A stretch of 64,000 bases of DNA from Micromonospora sp. WMMD1155 (GCF_029581275.1 NZ_CP120742.1:2082501-2146500); one strand, 5' to 3'; counted from the first letter of the stretch, positions 18,522-27,369 are shown. Program-made: numbers and translations. The notes: a model not told the origin generated them from the letters alone.

Positions 18522-20675
18522 ATGACGAACACCATTCGGTACGACCGCGGCGCCGACGGCATCGTCACCCTCACCCTGGACGATCCGAGCCAGTCCGCGA
18601 ACACCATGAACCGGGCGTACGTCGCGTCGATGAGCGCCGCCCTCGACCGGCTGGAGGCCGAGCCCGATCTCGCCGGGGTCATCGTGACCAGTGCGAAGCC
18701 GACGTTCTTCGCCGGCGGCGACCTGCCCGAGATGATCAAGGCCACCCGCGCCGACGCGCCGGCGCTCGCCGACCTGCTCGGCACCATCAAGCGGGACCTG
18801 CGCCGGTTGGAGACGCTGGGTCGGCCGGTGGTGGCGGCGGTCAACGGCTCCGCGCTCGGCGGCGGCCTGGAGATCGCGCTCGCCTGCCACCACCGGATCG
18901 CGCTGGACGCGCCCGACAGTCGGCTCGGGCTGCCGGAGGTGACCCTGGGCCTGCTGCCCGGGGCCGGCGGGGTCACCCGGACGGTACGGATGCTCGGCCT
19001 GGCCGGGGCACTGACCACGGTGCTGCTCACCGGCCGCCGGATGCGACCGGCCGACGCACTGGCCGTCGGGATCGTCGACGAGGTCGTCGCCACCGAGGCG
19101 GAGCTGCTGGACTCCGCCCGCGCCTGGATCGCGGACAACCCGCAGCCGAAGCAGCCGTGGGACCGACCCGACTACCGGATGCCCGGCGGCACCCCGGCCA
19201 GCCGCTCGCTCGCCGCCCAGCTGCCCGCCTTCCCGGCCACCCTGCGCAAGCAGCTCAAGGGCGCCCGGCTGCCCGCGCCGGAGGCGATCCTCGCCGCCGC
19301 CGTCGAAGGCGCACAGGTCGACCTGGAGACCGCCCTCAGCGTGGAGACCCGACACCTGATCGGTCTGCTCACCGGGCAGGTCGCCAAGAACATGATCGGG
19401 GCGTTCTTCTTCGACCTGAAGGCCGTCAACGGCGGTGCCGCCCGACCGCCCGTGGACGTTCCGCCGGTGCGGCGGGTGGCGGTGCTCGGCGCGGGCATGA
19501 TGGGCGCGGGCATCGCGTACGCCTGCGCCAGCGCCGGTCTGGACGTGGTGGTCAAGGACGTGTCGCCGGAGGCCGCCGACCGGGCCCGGGAGCACGTGCA
19601 ACGGTTGCTGGCCCGCCGGGTCCGCAAGGGTCGGGCCACGGAGGCGGACGCCCGTGCGGTGCTGGCCCGGATCACGACGACCGACCAGGTGGACGCGCTG
19701 ACCGGCTGCGACGCGGTCATCGAGGCGGTCTTCGAGGACCCGGCGCTGAAGAAGGCCGTGTTCGCCGAGGTGCTACCGGTGCTGACGCCCGACGCGCTGC
19801 TCGCCTCCAACACGTCCACCCTGCCGATCACCGGGCTGGCCGAGGGGGTGGACCGCCCGGCCGACTTCATCGGCATGCACTTCTTCTCCCCGGTGGACCG
19901 GATGCCACTGCTGGAGATCGTGGTCGGCGAACGGACCGGCGACGCGGCGCTGGCCCGCGCGTTCGACCTGGGTCGGCGGATCGGCAAGACACCGATCGTG
20001 GTCAACGACGGCCGGGGCTTCTTCACCAGCCGGGTGATCGGCCAGTTCATGGACGAGGCGATCGGCATGGTCGCCGACGGCGTACCGGCCGCGTCGGTGG
20101 AGCAGGCCGCGTTGCAGGCCGGCTATCCGACCGGGCCGCTCGCGCTTGCCGACGAGGTGAGCCTCACCCTGATCCAACGCATCCGTCGCCAGTTCGAGGC
20201 CGCCGTCGAGGAGTTCCTGCCGCTGCCGGCGCACCGACTCGTGGACGAGCTGGTCGACGCGTACGACCGGCCGGGACGCGCCGCCGGGCGCGGCTTCTAC
20301 GCGTACGACGACGGCACCCGGGGCCGGTTGTGGCCGGGTCTCGCCGACCTGACCACCGACGCCGGACGGGCGGTGCCGTTCACCGACCTGCAGGAGCGGA
20401 TGCTCTTCGCCGAGACACTGGACGCGCTTCGCTGCCTCGACGAGGGCGTGCTGCGGACCGAGACCGACGCCGACATCGGCTCGATCTTCGGCATCGGCTT
20501 CCCCGCCTGGACGGGAGGTGTCATCCGCTACGTCCGGCAGTACGCGGGCGGTCCGGCCGGCTTCGCGGCCCGCGCCACCGAGTTGGCCGACCGCTACGGC
20601 GACCGGTTCAGGCCGCCCGCCGACCTGGTCGACCGGCTCGCCGCCGGTACGGCCGAATCGGCCGGTGTCGCGTGA
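18522..20675 (+). CDS. FadB/FadJ-type enoyl-CoA hydratase / 3-hydroxyacyl-CoA dehydrogenase
   Basis: 717-aa multifunctional beta-oxidation enzyme. The N-terminal crotonase domain (about 1-270) has oxyanion-hole segments FFAGGDL and NGSALGGGLEIALACHHRIAL and the GLPEVTLGLLPGAGG loop. An NAD-binding Rossmann domain starts near residue 317 (VAVLGAGMMGAGIAYA), with FIGMHFFSPVDRMPLLEIV and the C-terminal HCDH domain (GFFTSRVIG, then GFYAYDDG). It hydrates trans-2-enoyl-CoA and oxidises the 3-hydroxy product. A strong ribosome-binding site precedes the ATG. The stop overlaps the next gene by GTGA. Confidence 0.95.
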   Translation: MTNTIRYDRGADGIVTLTLDDPSQSANTMNRAYVASMSAALDRLEAEPDLAGVIVTSAKPTFFAGGDLPEMIKATRADAPALADLLGTIKRDLRRLETLGRPVVAAVNGSALGGGLEIALACHHRIALDAPDSRLGLPEVTLGLLPGAGGVTRTVRMLGLAGALTTVLLTGRRMRPADALAVGIVDEVVATEAELLDSARAWIADNPQPKQPWDRPDYRMPGGTPASRSLAAQLPAFPATLRKQLKGARLPAPEAILAAAVEGAQVDLETALSVETRHLIGLLTGQVAKNMIGAFFFDLKAVNGGAARPPVDVPPVRRVAVLGAGMMGAGIAYACASAGLDVVVKDVSPEAADRAREHVQRLLARRVRKGRATEADARAVLARITTTDQVDALTGCDAVIEAVFEDPALKKAVFAEVLPVLTPDALLASNTSTLPITGLAEGVDRPADFIGMHFFSPVDRMPLLEIVVGERTGDAALARAFDLGRRIGKTPIVVNDGRGFFTSRVIGQFMDEAIGMVADGVPAASVEQAALQAGYPTGPLALADEVSLTLIQRIRRQFEAAVEEFLPLPAHRLVDELVDAYDRPGRAAGRGFYAYDDGTRGRLWPGLADLTTDAGRAVPFTDLQERMLFAETLDALRCLDEGVLRTETDADIGSIFGIGFPAWTGGVIRYVRQYAGGPAGFAARATELADRYGDRFRPPADLVDRLAAGTAESAGVA

Positions 20676-21853
20676 CGGCCGCCTGGCCGAGCCCCGGCGG
20701 GTCTGCGGCGGCCGGCGACCCGGGCACCGGAGGACGCGGTGGGCCGCTGGCCGGGGTACGGGTGGTCGAGCTGGCGAGTCTCGCCCCCGCGCCGTTCGGC
20801 TGCATGGTGCTCGCCGACCTGGGCGCGGACGTGGTGCGGGTGGACCGGCCGGGCGCGCCGGGAGCGGGTCGACTGGCCGCTCCGACCGACGGCCCGTTGC
20901 AGCGCGGTCGGCGGGTCACCGCGCTGGACCTGAAGACCCCGGACGGGGTGGCCGACCTGCTGCGTCTGGTGGACCGGGCGGACGTACTGGTCGAGGCGTA
21001 CCGACCGGGCGTGGCCGAGCGGCTCGGTTTCGGCCCGCAGGTGTGCCGGGCCCGCAACCCCCGACTGGTGTACGCGCGGATGACCGGCTGGGGTCAGGAC
21101 GGCCCGCTGGCGGCCCGAGCCGGGCACGACATCGACTACATCGCCGTCGCCGGGGCGTTGGAGCCGCTGGGCCGCGCGGGTGAGCGCCCGCACGCGCCGA
21201 TGAACCTGCTCGGCGACTTCGGCGGGGGCGGCATGCTGCTCGCCGTCGGAGTGCTCGCCGCACTGCTGGAACGGGAACGCTCCGGCACCGGCCAGGTGGT
21301 CGACGCGGCGATGGTGGACGGCTCCGCGCTGCTCACCTCGTTCCTGCACGGGCTGCTCGGCAGCGGTCTGTGGGCCGCGCCGCGCGGGCACAACATCTTC
21401 GACGGCGGAGCGCCGTTCTACGACACGTACGCCACCTCGGACGGTGGATTCATGGCCGTCGGCGCGGTGGAACCGGCCTTCTACGCCGTACTCCTCGCCG
21501 GCCTCGACCTCGCCGACGACCCGGGCCTGCCCGCGCAGTACGACCCGAGTGGCTGGGACGAGCTACGGCGGCGGTTCACCGAACGGTTCGCCGCGCGCAC
21601 TCGCGACGAGTGGACGGCTGTCTTCGCCGACCTGGACGCGTGCGTCGCGCCGGTGCTCGCCCCCGGCGAGGCGCACCGGCACCCGCACAACGCCGCCCGG
21701 GGCACCTTCGTCGAGGTGGGTGATGAGGTCCAGCCGGCGCCGGCCCCCCGCTTCGACCGCACCCCGACGCCGCGTCCGGTCCCCGCCCCGGACCCGGAAC
21801 GGGACGCCCTTCCGGTCGACGAGATCCTGACCCAGTGGCCGCGACGCACCTGA
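20672..21853 (+). CDS. CaiB/BaiF family CoA protein, alpha-methylacyl-CoA racemase-like
   Basis: 393-aa class III CoA-transferase-fold protein. It resembles alpha-methylacyl-CoA racemase (AMACR/MCR): GWGQDGPLAARAGHDIDYIA contains the catalytic His of GHD-(I/V)-(N/D)-Y, and NLLGDFGGGG contains the paired catalytic Asp. The first 25 residues are a Gly/Ala-rich extension. The enzyme would epimerise 2-methyl-branched acyl-CoAs so that the (S)-form enters beta-oxidation, which fits the three upstream genes. The GTG start at 20672 overlaps the upstream stop (GTGA). A general CoA-transferase role is the alternative. Confidence 0.85.
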   Translation: MTAAWPSPGGSAAAGDPGTGGRGGPLAGVRVVELASLAPAPFGCMVLADLGADVVRVDRPGAPGAGRLAAPTDGPLQRGRRVTALDLKTPDGVADLLRLVDRADVLVEAYRPGVAERLGFGPQVCRARNPRLVYARMTGWGQDGPLAARAGHDIDYIAVAGALEPLGRAGERPHAPMNLLGDFGGGGMLLAVGVLAALLERERSGTGQVVDAAMVDGSALLTSFLHGLLGSGLWAAPRGHNIFDGGAPFYDTYATSDGGFMAVGAVEPAFYAVLLAGLDLADDPGLPAQYDPSGWDELRRRFTERFAARTRDEWTAVFADLDACVAPVLAPGEAHRHPHNAARGTFVEVGDEVQPAPAPRFDRTPTPRPVPAPDPERDALPVDEILTQWPRRT

Positions 21854-21931
21854 CCGGGTCACCGGCCCGGTGGCAGTTGCGGCACCATCGGCGGAGGCAA
21901 CCCGGGCCGGATCGTGAAGGAGCCGACGAGG

Positions 21932-22024
21932 ATGACTGCGGACACCTGGAAGGGACAGGTCAACGGGATCCGCACATTCCTCAACCGCCTGGCGCTGGCC
22001 CTGACGGCCACACCAGCGAGTTGA
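21932..22024 (+). CDS. Possible 30-aa small ORF
   Basis: ATG at 21932 with GAAGGAG 9 nt upstream opens a 30-codon frame whose product (starting MTADTWKGQVNG, ending LTATPAS) has a plausible amphipathic helix. Its TGA abuts the TGA of the convergent CtaG-like gene, forming the palindrome TGATCA. It is the only coding potential in the gap after the racemase-like gene. I do not recognise the product and it may not be translated. Confidence 0.35.
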   Translation: MTADTWKGQVNGIRTFLNRLALALTATPAS

Positions 22025-22696
22025 TCAAGACGTTTGCGTCACGGATTCGTACAGGTGTTTGGCCAGCACCGAGTGACCGGTCGCCGCGCCGATCAGCGCA
22101 CCGACCCGTACCGCGAGCCCGGGGCGTCGGGGCGCCGGGTCCGGTCCGGCCAGCGACCAGGCGAACAGGTACCCGGCGGCCAGGTGGTGCAGGTGCAGCG
22201 CGTGGTGCAGGACCGGCTGCCGCTCGGCAGTGGCGTACAGCGGGGTGAGCAGCACCAACGCCAACCCACCGGTGCTCAGCAGCGCGGCGGTCACCGGGTG
22301 GGCGAGCAGGTGCAGTGGCCGGGCACGCAGCAGCCGACCCACCGCTCGGCGCACCCGCGGCGGGGAGACCCGCAGCAGCAGCGTCACCGGGGCGCCGAGC
22401 ACCAGTCCGAGCGGGGCAAGCATGCCGAGCAGCAGGTGCTGCGCCATGTGCCCGCGCGGATCGCCGGGGAGCTGGCCCAGCGGGCCTACCGCGACCGCCA
22501 GCAGGGCGCAGCCGACCAGCCACGCGGCGGTACGCCGGTGGTCCCAGCCACGCGGGTCGCGGACGGCGGCCCACAGGTAGCCGCCCGCCAGCAACCCGAC
22601 CGGAAGCAGCGGCAACCAACCCGACCCCTCCGCCGCATGCCCACCGTGCGCGAGCACCGCATCCCCACCGTGCGCGAGCACGGCATGTCCCGTCAT
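22025..22696 (-). CDS. Cytochrome c oxidase assembly protein, CtaG/caa3 type
   Basis: 223-aa membrane protein with about six transmembrane segments after a His/Gly-rich N-terminus. Conserved histidine clusters occur as in the caa3-type CtaG family: GHMAQHLLLGMLAP, LHLLAHP, and HHALHLHHLAAGYLFAW, with GHSVLAKHLY at the C-terminus. The family is thought to deliver copper to cytochrome oxidase in Bacillus and relatives; in actinobacteria it is often paired with a DUF2243 protein, as here. The ATG overlaps the DUF2243 stop (ATGA). The first 16 residues arise from a 24-bp tandem duplication (AVLAHGGD/AVLAHGGH). Confidence 0.88.
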   Translation of the reverse strand: MTGHAVLAHGGDAVLAHGGHAAEGSGWLPLLPVGLLAGGYLWAAVRDPRGWDHRRTAAWLVGCALLAVAVGPLGQLPGDPRGHMAQHLLLGMLAPLGLVLGAPVTLLLRVSPPRVRRAVGRLLRARPLHLLAHPVTAALLSTGGLALVLLTPLYATAERQPVLHHALHLHHLAAGYLFAWSLAGPDPAPRRPGLAVRVGALIGAATGHSVLAKHLYESVTQTS

Positions 22697-23176
22697 CGGC
22701 GGCCGTCACCAGCGCGCCGGGACCGGGCCCGCCATACCACCGCCGCACCGGCCAGCAGCAGCACCGCGCCGGCGACGTTCCACACCACGTCGTACGGGAC
22801 CAGGTGTACGCCGTAACGGATCTGGTGCACCCGAAGCACCTTGTGGTCGATCAGCCCGTCGAAGACCTGGAAACCTCCGGCGCCGAGCAGGAAGCCGCCC
22901 CAGGTCAGTCGGGCCGACAGGGCACCCCGTCGGCGTAGGTCGGCGAACCAGAAGAAACCGCCGGCCAGGGCGACCACCTCGGCGGCGTGCAGCAGGCCGT
23001 CGGAGAGCAGCGCCACCGACGGCGTGGACCGGTCGTAGAAGTGGTGCCAGGCGAGCAACTGGTGAAAAGACGATCTCATCCACCGCAGCCATGATCGCGA
23101 CACCGATCACGACACCGGCCAGGATGGCGGAGCGCATAGCGACGGCACGCGCCCCGGGCAGGCGCACATCGGCCAC
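22693..23176 (-). pseudogene. DUF2243 membrane protein gene with a frameshift
   Basis: The DUF2243 family (four-helix membrane protein, usually beside CtaG) is split across two frames. Codons from the GTG at about 23176 give MRSAILAGVVIGVAIMAAVDEIVF (here abbreviated in family terms: first membrane helix), then frame is lost. The next frame continues FHQLLAWHHFYDR, the signature histidine segment, and runs to the stop at 22693. Removing one T from the TTTT run (AAAA on the plus strand, 23065-23068) restores one continuous protein. It is either a real inactivating mutation, a slippage site or a sequence error. The partner CtaG-like gene is intact. Confidence 0.8.
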
Positions 23177-23282
23177 CACACACCTCGCATCCACGTCGGG
23201 TAGGCGGGAAATACCCCAAACTGCCCCAGTCATGCCAGCATGCGTCCACGCGCCCGGACCCGCACCCGCTGGCCGAGGCCAA

Positions 23283-23358
23283 GGTCAACACGAGATCGGC
23301 GATATAGGGCGATCATCTGGTCGGGATACCGCCACTTCGGGGATCTGGTGTTGATCAC
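23283..23358. repeat. Intergenic palindromic repeat, copy B
   Basis: A 76-bp element with ends GGTCAACACGAGATC and GATCTGGTGTTGATCAC, which are imperfect inverted repeats. It shares CACGAGATCGsCGAT at the left and ATACCrCCAC plus the GATCAC end at the right with copy A (15866-15943). It lies in the roughly 300-bp gap between the DUF2243 and DUF2786 genes; nothing else recognisable is in that gap. Confidence 0.75.
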
Positions 23359-23473
23359 GCAGATCGACGGGGTAGGCCGGGCAGATGCCCGTTTCACGGC
23401 CTCGGCACCGGACGCGGCATGATCATGGAGCCTGGAGGGGCGACCGAGGCCACAGCCGGAGAAGGAGGTGCCC

Positions 23474-24736
23474 GTGCCGGACGCGGACGAACTCGTCGCC
23501 AACGCACTCGCGGCGGTGCGCGGCACCGACGTACGGCAGGCCGAACGACAGCTGGACCAGCTCATGGTCGGCACCGGCGCGGCGGACGGCACCACGGCGG
23601 TGGACGCGGCGCTGCTGGGCCGACTGGTCCGCGGCCTGAGCCGACTCTGGCCACGCGGCTGGCAGCCGGCCGACGTGGACCGGATCACCACCCGGCGGCT
23701 CGGCACCCGCGCGACGCGGCTGGTCCGCGCCGCGATGGTCGCCCAGCGGCGCACCCAGGCCGAACCGGTCCCCGCCTGGTGGGACGACCAGTTAGGTGAG
23801 CTGACCGCCGACGTCCGCAAGGACCACGACGTGCTGGCCTCCTGGACCACCACTGAGGGCCTGGACCGGGCCGACGCGCTCCGGACCGCCGTGGACACTC
23901 TCGCGCTGGTGGAGGGCCTGCCGCCGATCGCGGTGCTGCGCCCACCGCCGGGTACGACCGGCCCGGTGAGCGCCGGACCGGCGGGGGCGGGCCGCAGCGG
24001 GTCGCCGATGCTCGACCGGGTACGGGCGTTGCTGGCCAAGGCCGAGTCGACCACCTTCCCGGCCGAGGCGGAGGCGTTGACCGCCAAGGCGCAGGAGTTG
24101 ATCGCCCGGCACAGCATCGACGAGGCGTTGCTGGCCGCCGGGTCGGAGCGTGGCGACCTACCGGGCGGGGTACGCCTGAGCACCGACACCCCGTACGCGG
24201 GCGCGAAGGCGCTGCTGGTGCAGGAGGTGGCGGCGGCGAACCGGTGCGAGGCGGTGTGGTCCGACGATCTCGGTTTCACCACCGTGCTGGGTTGGCCCGC
24301 CGATCTGGTGGCGGTGGAGTTGCTCTACACCTCGCTGCTGGTCCAGGCCACCGCCGCGATGCTGCGCGGGCGCACCGAGCGGCGCTCGGGGTCGGGGCGG
24401 CGGACGAAGGTGTGGGACGAGTCCTTCCTCAACGCGTTCGCGCTGCGGATCGGCGAGCGGCTGCGTACGGCCACCGAGGCGGCGACCGACGCGGCGGACC
24501 GGGCGGCCGGGGCGGAGCAGTTGTTGCCGGTGCTCGCGGCACGGGGTGAGGCGGTCCGGGAGCGACTGGACACGCTCTTCCCCAGCGTGACCCGGCACCG
24601 GCTCAGCGTCCGGGACGCCGAGGGTTGGTCCTCCGGCACGACGGCGGCCGACCGGGCCTCGCTGGACGTCGGCGGCGGGCGGAAGCCCCGACAGGTGCCC
24701 GACCGACCTGACCGGCGCCGACCCGACCCACGCTGA
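23474..24736 (+). CDS. DUF2786 domain-containing protein
   Basis: 420 aa. The only recognised part is DUF2786 near residues 178-215: RVRALLAKAESTTFPAEAEAL, then KAQELIARHSIDEALL. This compact helical motif is found in many actinobacterial and phage proteins of unknown role. The rest is helical and Ala/Arg-rich; a later segment (YTSLLVQATAAMLRG) continues the family pattern. I choose the GTG at 23474 since GGAGG lies 5-6 nt upstream, whereas the GTG at 23468 overlaps that site. The C-terminus runs into a low-complexity Asp/Arg/Pro tail encoded by repeated DNA. Confidence 0.8.
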   Translation: MPDADELVANALAAVRGTDVRQAERQLDQLMVGTGAADGTTAVDAALLGRLVRGLSRLWPRGWQPADVDRITTRRLGTRATRLVRAAMVAQRRTQAEPVPAWWDDQLGELTADVRKDHDVLASWTTTEGLDRADALRTAVDTLALVEGLPPIAVLRPPPGTTGPVSAGPAGAGRSGSPMLDRVRALLAKAESTTFPAEAEALTAKAQELIARHSIDEALLAAGSERGDLPGGVRLSTDTPYAGAKALLVQEVAAANRCEAVWSDDLGFTTVLGWPADLVAVELLYTSLLVQATAAMLRGRTERRSGSGRRTKVWDESFLNAFALRIGERLRTATEAATDAADRAAGAEQLLPVLAARGEAVRERLDTLFPSVTRHRLSVRDAEGWSSGTTAADRASLDVGGGRKPRQVPDRPDRRRPDPR

Positions 24737-24870
24737 CCCGACCCGCGCGCCGACCCACCCGCGCCGACCTGACGGCCGCCGACCCGACCCGCGCCGACCC
24801 GACCCGCGCGTGGAACCACCCGCCGCCGACCCGACCGGCACCGTCCGACCGGCGTGGGAACCACCACTGG
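24710..24870. repeat. Degenerate tandem repeat rich in CCGACCCGACC
   Basis: Irregular copies of CCGACCCGACCCGCG-type units, plus two copies of GTGGAACCACC or a close variant (GTGGGAACCACC), cover the DUF2786 stop codon and the next 130 bp. The repeats have no gene. They look like slippage-derived low-complexity DNA; no promoter for the next gene is obvious here. Confidence 0.6.
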
Positions 24871-24982
24871 CGGAGATTTCTGCGATTTTCATCGGTGGGC
24901 CGTAGGGAACGGGGCGACGGCTCCGACCCTCCGGTGAGCCGCGCCCAGACCGGGGTGCGACCGACGCCTGAGGAGCACCACT

Positions 24983-25348
24983 GTGAAGTACATGCTGCTG
25001 ATCTGGAACCGGCCCGGCTTCACCGAGGAGCTGACCGAGCAGGACCGCACCGCCCTGTTCGGCGAGGTCGACGAGATCATGAAGGAGCTGACCGAGACCG
25101 GTGAGTTGGTCGACGGCCAGGCGTTGGCGAACCCGGCGCAGACGATGACGGTTCGGCTCGTCGGCGGCAGCCCGGAGGTCGTCGACGGGCCGTTCATGGA
25201 GAGCAAGGAGCAGTTCGCCGGGTACCTGACCGTCGACTGCGACAGCCCGCAGCGGGCCGCCGAGATCGCCGCGCGGTGGCCGGACGTGCGCTTCGGCGGT
25301 GCGATGGAGGTCCGCCCGGTGATGGAGCAGGCCGGGACGGAGATGTGA
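24983..25348 (+). CDS. DGPF/YCII-related domain protein (ECF42 partner)
   Basis: 121-aa cytoplasmic protein of the YCII superfamily. It begins KYMLLIW, carries the signature DGPF at residues 68-71 (VVDGPFMESKEQ), and ends with the strand MEVRPVME. DGPF proteins are the conserved genomic partners and likely targets of ECF42 sigma factors; their biochemical role is not settled. The GTG start at 24983 has GAGGAG 9 nt upstream. Its stop overlaps the sigma-factor start (GTGA), so the two are translationally coupled. Confidence 0.92.
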   Translation: MKYMLLIWNRPGFTEELTEQDRTALFGEVDEIMKELTETGELVDGQALANPAQTMTVRLVGGSPEVVDGPFMESKEQFAGYLTVDCDSPQRAAEIAARWPDVRFGGAMEVRPVMEQAGTEM

Positions 25349-26604
25349 CCGACGACCGGACGGTCGAGGACCTGCTGCGCACGCTCGCGCCGCAGGTCCT
25401 CGGCCTGCTGGTTCGCCGACACGGTCAGTTCGACAGGTGCGAGGACGCGGTCCAGGAGGCGCTGCTCGCCGCCGCGATGCAGTGGCCTGGGGAGGGCGTA
25501 CCGGACAATCCCCGCGCCTGGCTGCTCACCGTGGCCACCCGCCGGCTCACCGACGACTGGCGCAGCGAGAGCGCCCGCCGGGGCCGTGAGGTGGCGGTGG
25601 CGTTGCGGGAGCCGGCGTACGCCGGGGTGTCGCCACCGGCCGACGAGGAGCCGGCGGTGCCGGACACGGACGACACCCTGACCCTGCTCTTCCTCTGCTG
25701 CCATCCGGCGCTGAACGGATCGGCGCAGGTGGCACTCACGCTGCGCGCGGTCGGCGGTCTCAGCACCGCCCAGATCGCCCGGGCTCACCTTCTGCCGGAG
25801 GCGACGATGAGCCAGCGGATCCGCCGCGCCAAGCAGCGGATCGAGGCCGCCGGTGCCCGGTTCGACATGCCCGCGCCGGGTGAGCGGGAGGAACGGCTGC
25901 GGACGGTGCTCCGGGTGCTCTACCTGATCTTCAACGAGGGGTACACCGCGTCCAGCGGGCCGGATCTGCACCGAGCCGACCTGACCGGTGAGGCGATCCG
26001 GTTGGCCCGCATCCTGCACGGGCTGCTGCCCGACGACGGTGAGGTGGCCGGCTTGCTGGCGCTCATGCTGCTCACCGACGCGCACCGGGCGGCCCGGCTC
26101 GGCCCGGACGGGGAGGTGGTGCCGCTGGCCGAGCAGGACCGCACGCGGTGGGACGCCGCCGCCATCGCGGAGGGGATCGCCCTGATCACCGAGGCGTTGA
26201 CCTGGTCGCCGCCCGGGCCGTACCAGCTCCAGGCGGCGATCGCCGCTGTGCACGCGGAGGCGTCGACGGCGGCGGAGACGGACTGGCGGCAGATCGTCGC
26301 GCTCTACCGACTGTTGGCCCGGATCGCCCCGAACCCGATGGTGACCCTCAACCAGGCGGTGGCGGTGGCCATGGTGGACGGGCCACGGGCCGGGCTCGGC
26401 CTGCTCACCGGGTTGGACGCCGACGAGCGCACCGCCGGGCACCACCGGCTCGCCGCCGTACGGGCGCACCTGCTGGAGCTGGCCGGCGAGCCGGAGGCGG
26501 CGCGGGAGGCGTACCTGACGGCGGCTCGCGGCACCACGAGCCTGCCCGAGCAGCGCTACCTGGAGCTGCGGGCGGCCCGCCTGCCGGGACGACGCGCGCC
26601 CTAG
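25345..26604 (+). CDS. ECF42-type RNA polymerase sigma factor
   Basis: 419 aa. The sigma2 region (about 5-80) contains DRCEDAVQEALLAAAMQWP, and the sigma4 region (about 110-180) GLSTAQIARAHLLPEATMSQRIRRAKQRI. The remaining 230 residues form the long C-terminal TPR-like extension typical of the ECF42 group (NEGYTAS, then NQAVAVAMV, HHRLAAVRAHLLELAG). No anti-sigma gene is adjacent; in studied ECF42 systems the C-terminal domain itself is needed for activity. It is coupled to the DGPF gene by a GTGA overlap. I could not find an ECF42-like promoter (TGTCGA-type) upstream of the pair. Confidence 0.93.
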   Translation: MTDDRTVEDLLRTLAPQVLGLLVRRHGQFDRCEDAVQEALLAAAMQWPGEGVPDNPRAWLLTVATRRLTDDWRSESARRGREVAVALREPAYAGVSPPADEEPAVPDTDDTLTLLFLCCHPALNGSAQVALTLRAVGGLSTAQIARAHLLPEATMSQRIRRAKQRIEAAGARFDMPAPGEREERLRTVLRVLYLIFNEGYTASSGPDLHRADLTGEAIRLARILHGLLPDDGEVAGLLALMLLTDAHRAARLGPDGEVVPLAEQDRTRWDAAAIAEGIALITEALTWSPPGPYQLQAAIAAVHAEASTAAETDWRQIVALYRLLARIAPNPMVTLNQAVAVAMVDGPRAGLGLLTGLDADERTAGHHRLAAVRAHLLELAGEPEAAREAYLTAARGTTSLPEQRYLELRAARLPGRRAP

Positions 26605-26722
26605 GTCCCGCGGGGCGGCGCGGACGTTCCCGGCGAAGCCTCGTTTTGCCATTCGGCAACAATATTTGCGGATCCTCTCGGAGCCGGTCACAGTCGTCGG
26701 CGACACGCGGAGGAGCGACCCG

Positions 26723-27364
26723 ATGACCGAGCAGCACGAATTCGACAAGGACTACTGGGACCGGCACTGGCACCAGGCGCACCACGAGCGTCCCGACGCC
26801 ATGACCGGCAATCTCCCGCACCCCTACCTGGCTCGAGAGACCGGCGACCTGACGCCGGGCACGGCACTGGAGGCCGGATGCGGCACCGGCGCGGAGGCGG
26901 TCTGGCTCGCCTCACACGGCTGGCGGGTGACCGCCGTCGATCTCGCCTCCGCCGCCCTCGCCCGTGCCGCCGAGCGGGCCACGACCAGCGGGGTGTCCGA
27001 TCGGGTGCGCTTCGTGGAGGCCGACCTGACGGTCTGGGAGCCGAGCACCGGCTTCGATCTCGTCACCACCCACTACGCGCACCCGGCGATGCCGCAGCTG
27101 GCCTTCTACGACCGTCTCGCCGCCTGGGTGGCGCCGGGCGGCACCCTGCTCGTCGTCGGGCATCTGCACGGGTCGGGCACCACCGGGCACGATCATCATC
27201 CGCCCGCCGAGGCATCGGTCACGCTCGCGGACATCACCGCGCGCCTGGACCGCACCGGGTGGGAGGTCACCACCGCCGCGGAACACCACCGCACGGTGAC
27301 CGGACCGGGTGGGCACGAGAACACGCTGCACGACGTCGTCGTACGCGCCACCCGACGCAGCTGA
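26723..27364 (+). CDS. Class I SAM-dependent methyltransferase
   Basis: 213-aa soluble methyltransferase of the TehB/thiopurine-like branch. It starts EFDKDYWDRHW; motif I is ALEAGCGTGAEAVWLA, the motif II acid is TAVDLASAAL, and motif IV is FDLVTTHYAHP. A His-rich loop (GHDHHPPAE) follows motif V. The substrate is unknown. The ATG at 26723 has GGAGGAG 10 nt upstream; an upstream extension to 26666 is rejected. It is convergent with the hydrolase at 27412, sharing a hairpin. Confidence 0.88.
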   Translation: MTEQHEFDKDYWDRHWHQAHHERPDAMTGNLPHPYLARETGDLTPGTALEAGCGTGAEAVWLASHGWRVTAVDLASAALARAAERATTSGVSDRVRFVEADLTVWEPSTGFDLVTTHYAHPAMPQLAFYDRLAAWVAPGGTLLVVGHLHGSGTTGHDHHPPAEASVTLADITARLDRTGWEVTTAAEHHRTVTGPGGHENTLHDVVVRATRRS

Positions 27365-27369
27365 CCACA

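Noticed and set aside
24737..24982. CRISPR-like repeat array
   Set aside because: The repeats are short, degenerate and without regular spacers; low-complexity DNA explains them.
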